From Spirochaetaceae bacterium (GTDB lineage: Bacteria > Spirochaetota > Spirochaetia > Treponematales > Breznakiellaceae), in assembly GCA_031256815.1 (NCBI GenBank), contig JAIRPU010000153.1:1-5842 (forward strand): DNA of 5,842 bases, read 5' to 3'. The translations under genes and the position numbers were made by a program. Below the pieces are notes generated by a model. That model made no database searches, was not told where the DNA came from, and saw nothing but the letters and a program-made list of their open reading frames with translations. The stretch's first letter is position 1; each line of letters begins with the position of its first letter. This document shows, piece by piece, positions 5,645 to 5,842 of the stretch.

Positions 5645-5699
5645 TGTTCAAGTTTAGACCACTTAAAATATGCTATTCAAGCTCTCGCAAAGCGTGGTC
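5645..5699 (-). promoter_or_regulatory. serA leader with candidate promoter and inverted repeat
   Basis: On the minus strand TTGAAT (5680-5675) and TAAACT (5656-5651) are 18 nt apart, each matching consensus at four of six positions. Initiation would then fall at or next to the serA ATG. The arms GACCAC (5699-5694) and GTGGTC (5662-5657) form a perfect 6-bp inverted repeat enclosing the -35-like element. Inside it CTTGAA and TTTAAG can pair with one G-U. This could be a regulator site or, if transcription starts further upstream, a structured leader. The call is by motif only. Confidence 0.25.
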
Positions 5700-5707
5700 G
5701 CGGACTG

Positions 5708-5746
5708 GCGATAAAGCCGCGCTAAGCGCGGCCGCCTGCGGCGGCC
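5708..5746. repeat. GCGATAA hairpin module, right copy, with a second overlapping stem
   Basis: GCGATAA is followed by a perfect stem GCCGCGC (5716-5722) / GCGCGGC (5726-5732) with loop TAA. A second perfect stem, GGCCGCC (5730-5736) / GGCGGCC (5740-5746) with loop TGC, overlaps the first by three bases, so the two folds compete. Positions 5708-5742 match 93-127 at 30 of 35 sites. The second stem is degenerate in the left copy. Confidence 0.78.
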
Positions 5747-5756
5747 ATAATCGGCA

Positions 5757-5787
5757 GCCGGCGAAACCGCGCTGCGGTTTCACCGGC
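5757..5787. repeat. Hairpin with 14-position stem
   Basis: GCCGG (5757-5761) pairs with CCGGC (5783-5787), and GAAACCGC (5763-5770) pairs with GCGGTTTC (5774-5781). The loop is GCT, and there is a single C-A mismatch at 5762/5782. It lies between the GCGATAA module and the terminal 30-nt hairpin, mirroring the position of the 61-89 hairpin on the left, but its sequence is different. Confidence 0.8.
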
Positions 5788-5812
5788 CGTGCGCCTCCAC
5801 ACCCGCGCCGCC

Positions 5813-5842
5813 GCCGCCACACCGCGCCTGCGGTGTGGCGGC
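5813..5842. repeat. GC-rich hairpin repeat, right copy of the 30-nt unit
   Basis: GCCGCCACACCGC (5813-5825) is perfectly complementary to GCGGTGTGGCGGC (5830-5842) around a GCCT loop, giving a 13-bp stem. It matches 24-53 at 28 of 30 positions in the same orientation and ends exactly at the window edge. A short run of GCC triplets at 5806-5818 leads into it. Confidence 0.87.

Noticed and set aside
1..5842. Circular element suggested by similar sequences at both ends.
   Set aside because: The end units match only at 28/30 and 30/35, are in a different order, and the genes are chromosomal housekeeping functions. There is no exact terminal overlap.
5700..5842. CRISPR-like or origin-like array in the right-hand repeats.
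   Set aside because: There are no regularly spaced direct repeats with unique spacers and no cas genes. The units are different hairpins, and there is no DnaA-box cluster or AT-rich unwinding segment.

Overview
The window most likely comes from a Treponema-like spirochaete, perhaps a host-associated or gut lineage. The strongest reason is the MiaB protein. Its FFETYGCQMN start, TAEQRVFGRL block, NNFCSYCIVPYVRGRE cluster motif and FMYHYN..REGT segment closely match treponemal MiaB as I remember it; no alignment was run. A relaxed LFGC lipobox and frequent TTG starts also fit. Coding DNA has moderate GC, with A- and T-runs. The two window ends are very GC-rich and made of hairpins.

Layout. Positions 1-253 are noncoding and hold a mosaic of GC-rich hairpin repeats, then an AT-richer stretch before fabD. 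The plus strand carries a tightly overlapping set: fabD (254-1204, malonyl-CoA:ACP transacylase), recO (1201-1803, recombination mediator) and a predicted lipoprotein of unknown function (1791-2690). The minus strand carries serA (5644-4472, phosphoglycerate dehydrogenase), a small four-helix membrane protein (4446-4081) and miaB (4055-2697, tRNA methylthiotransferase), with 25-nt gaps that suggest one operon. The two groups converge with only 6 nt between stop codons, inside a short perfect inverted repeat. Positions 5645-5842 hold the serA leader and a second block of the same hairpin repeats, ending exactly at the window edge.

The genes are housekeeping functions (fatty-acid initiation, DNA repair, serine synthesis, tRNA modification) plus two proteins I do not recognise. 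They do not form a single pathway. No CRISPR array, tRNA, rRNA, transposase, phage gene or defence system is visible. The most interesting non-genic signal is the GC-rich hairpin family shared by both ends (30-nt units matching at 28/30, and 35-nt units matching at 30/35). The same modules occur in a different order at the two ends, as expected of a dispersed, rearranging intergenic repeat. I did not find convincing evidence of a new multi-gene system.
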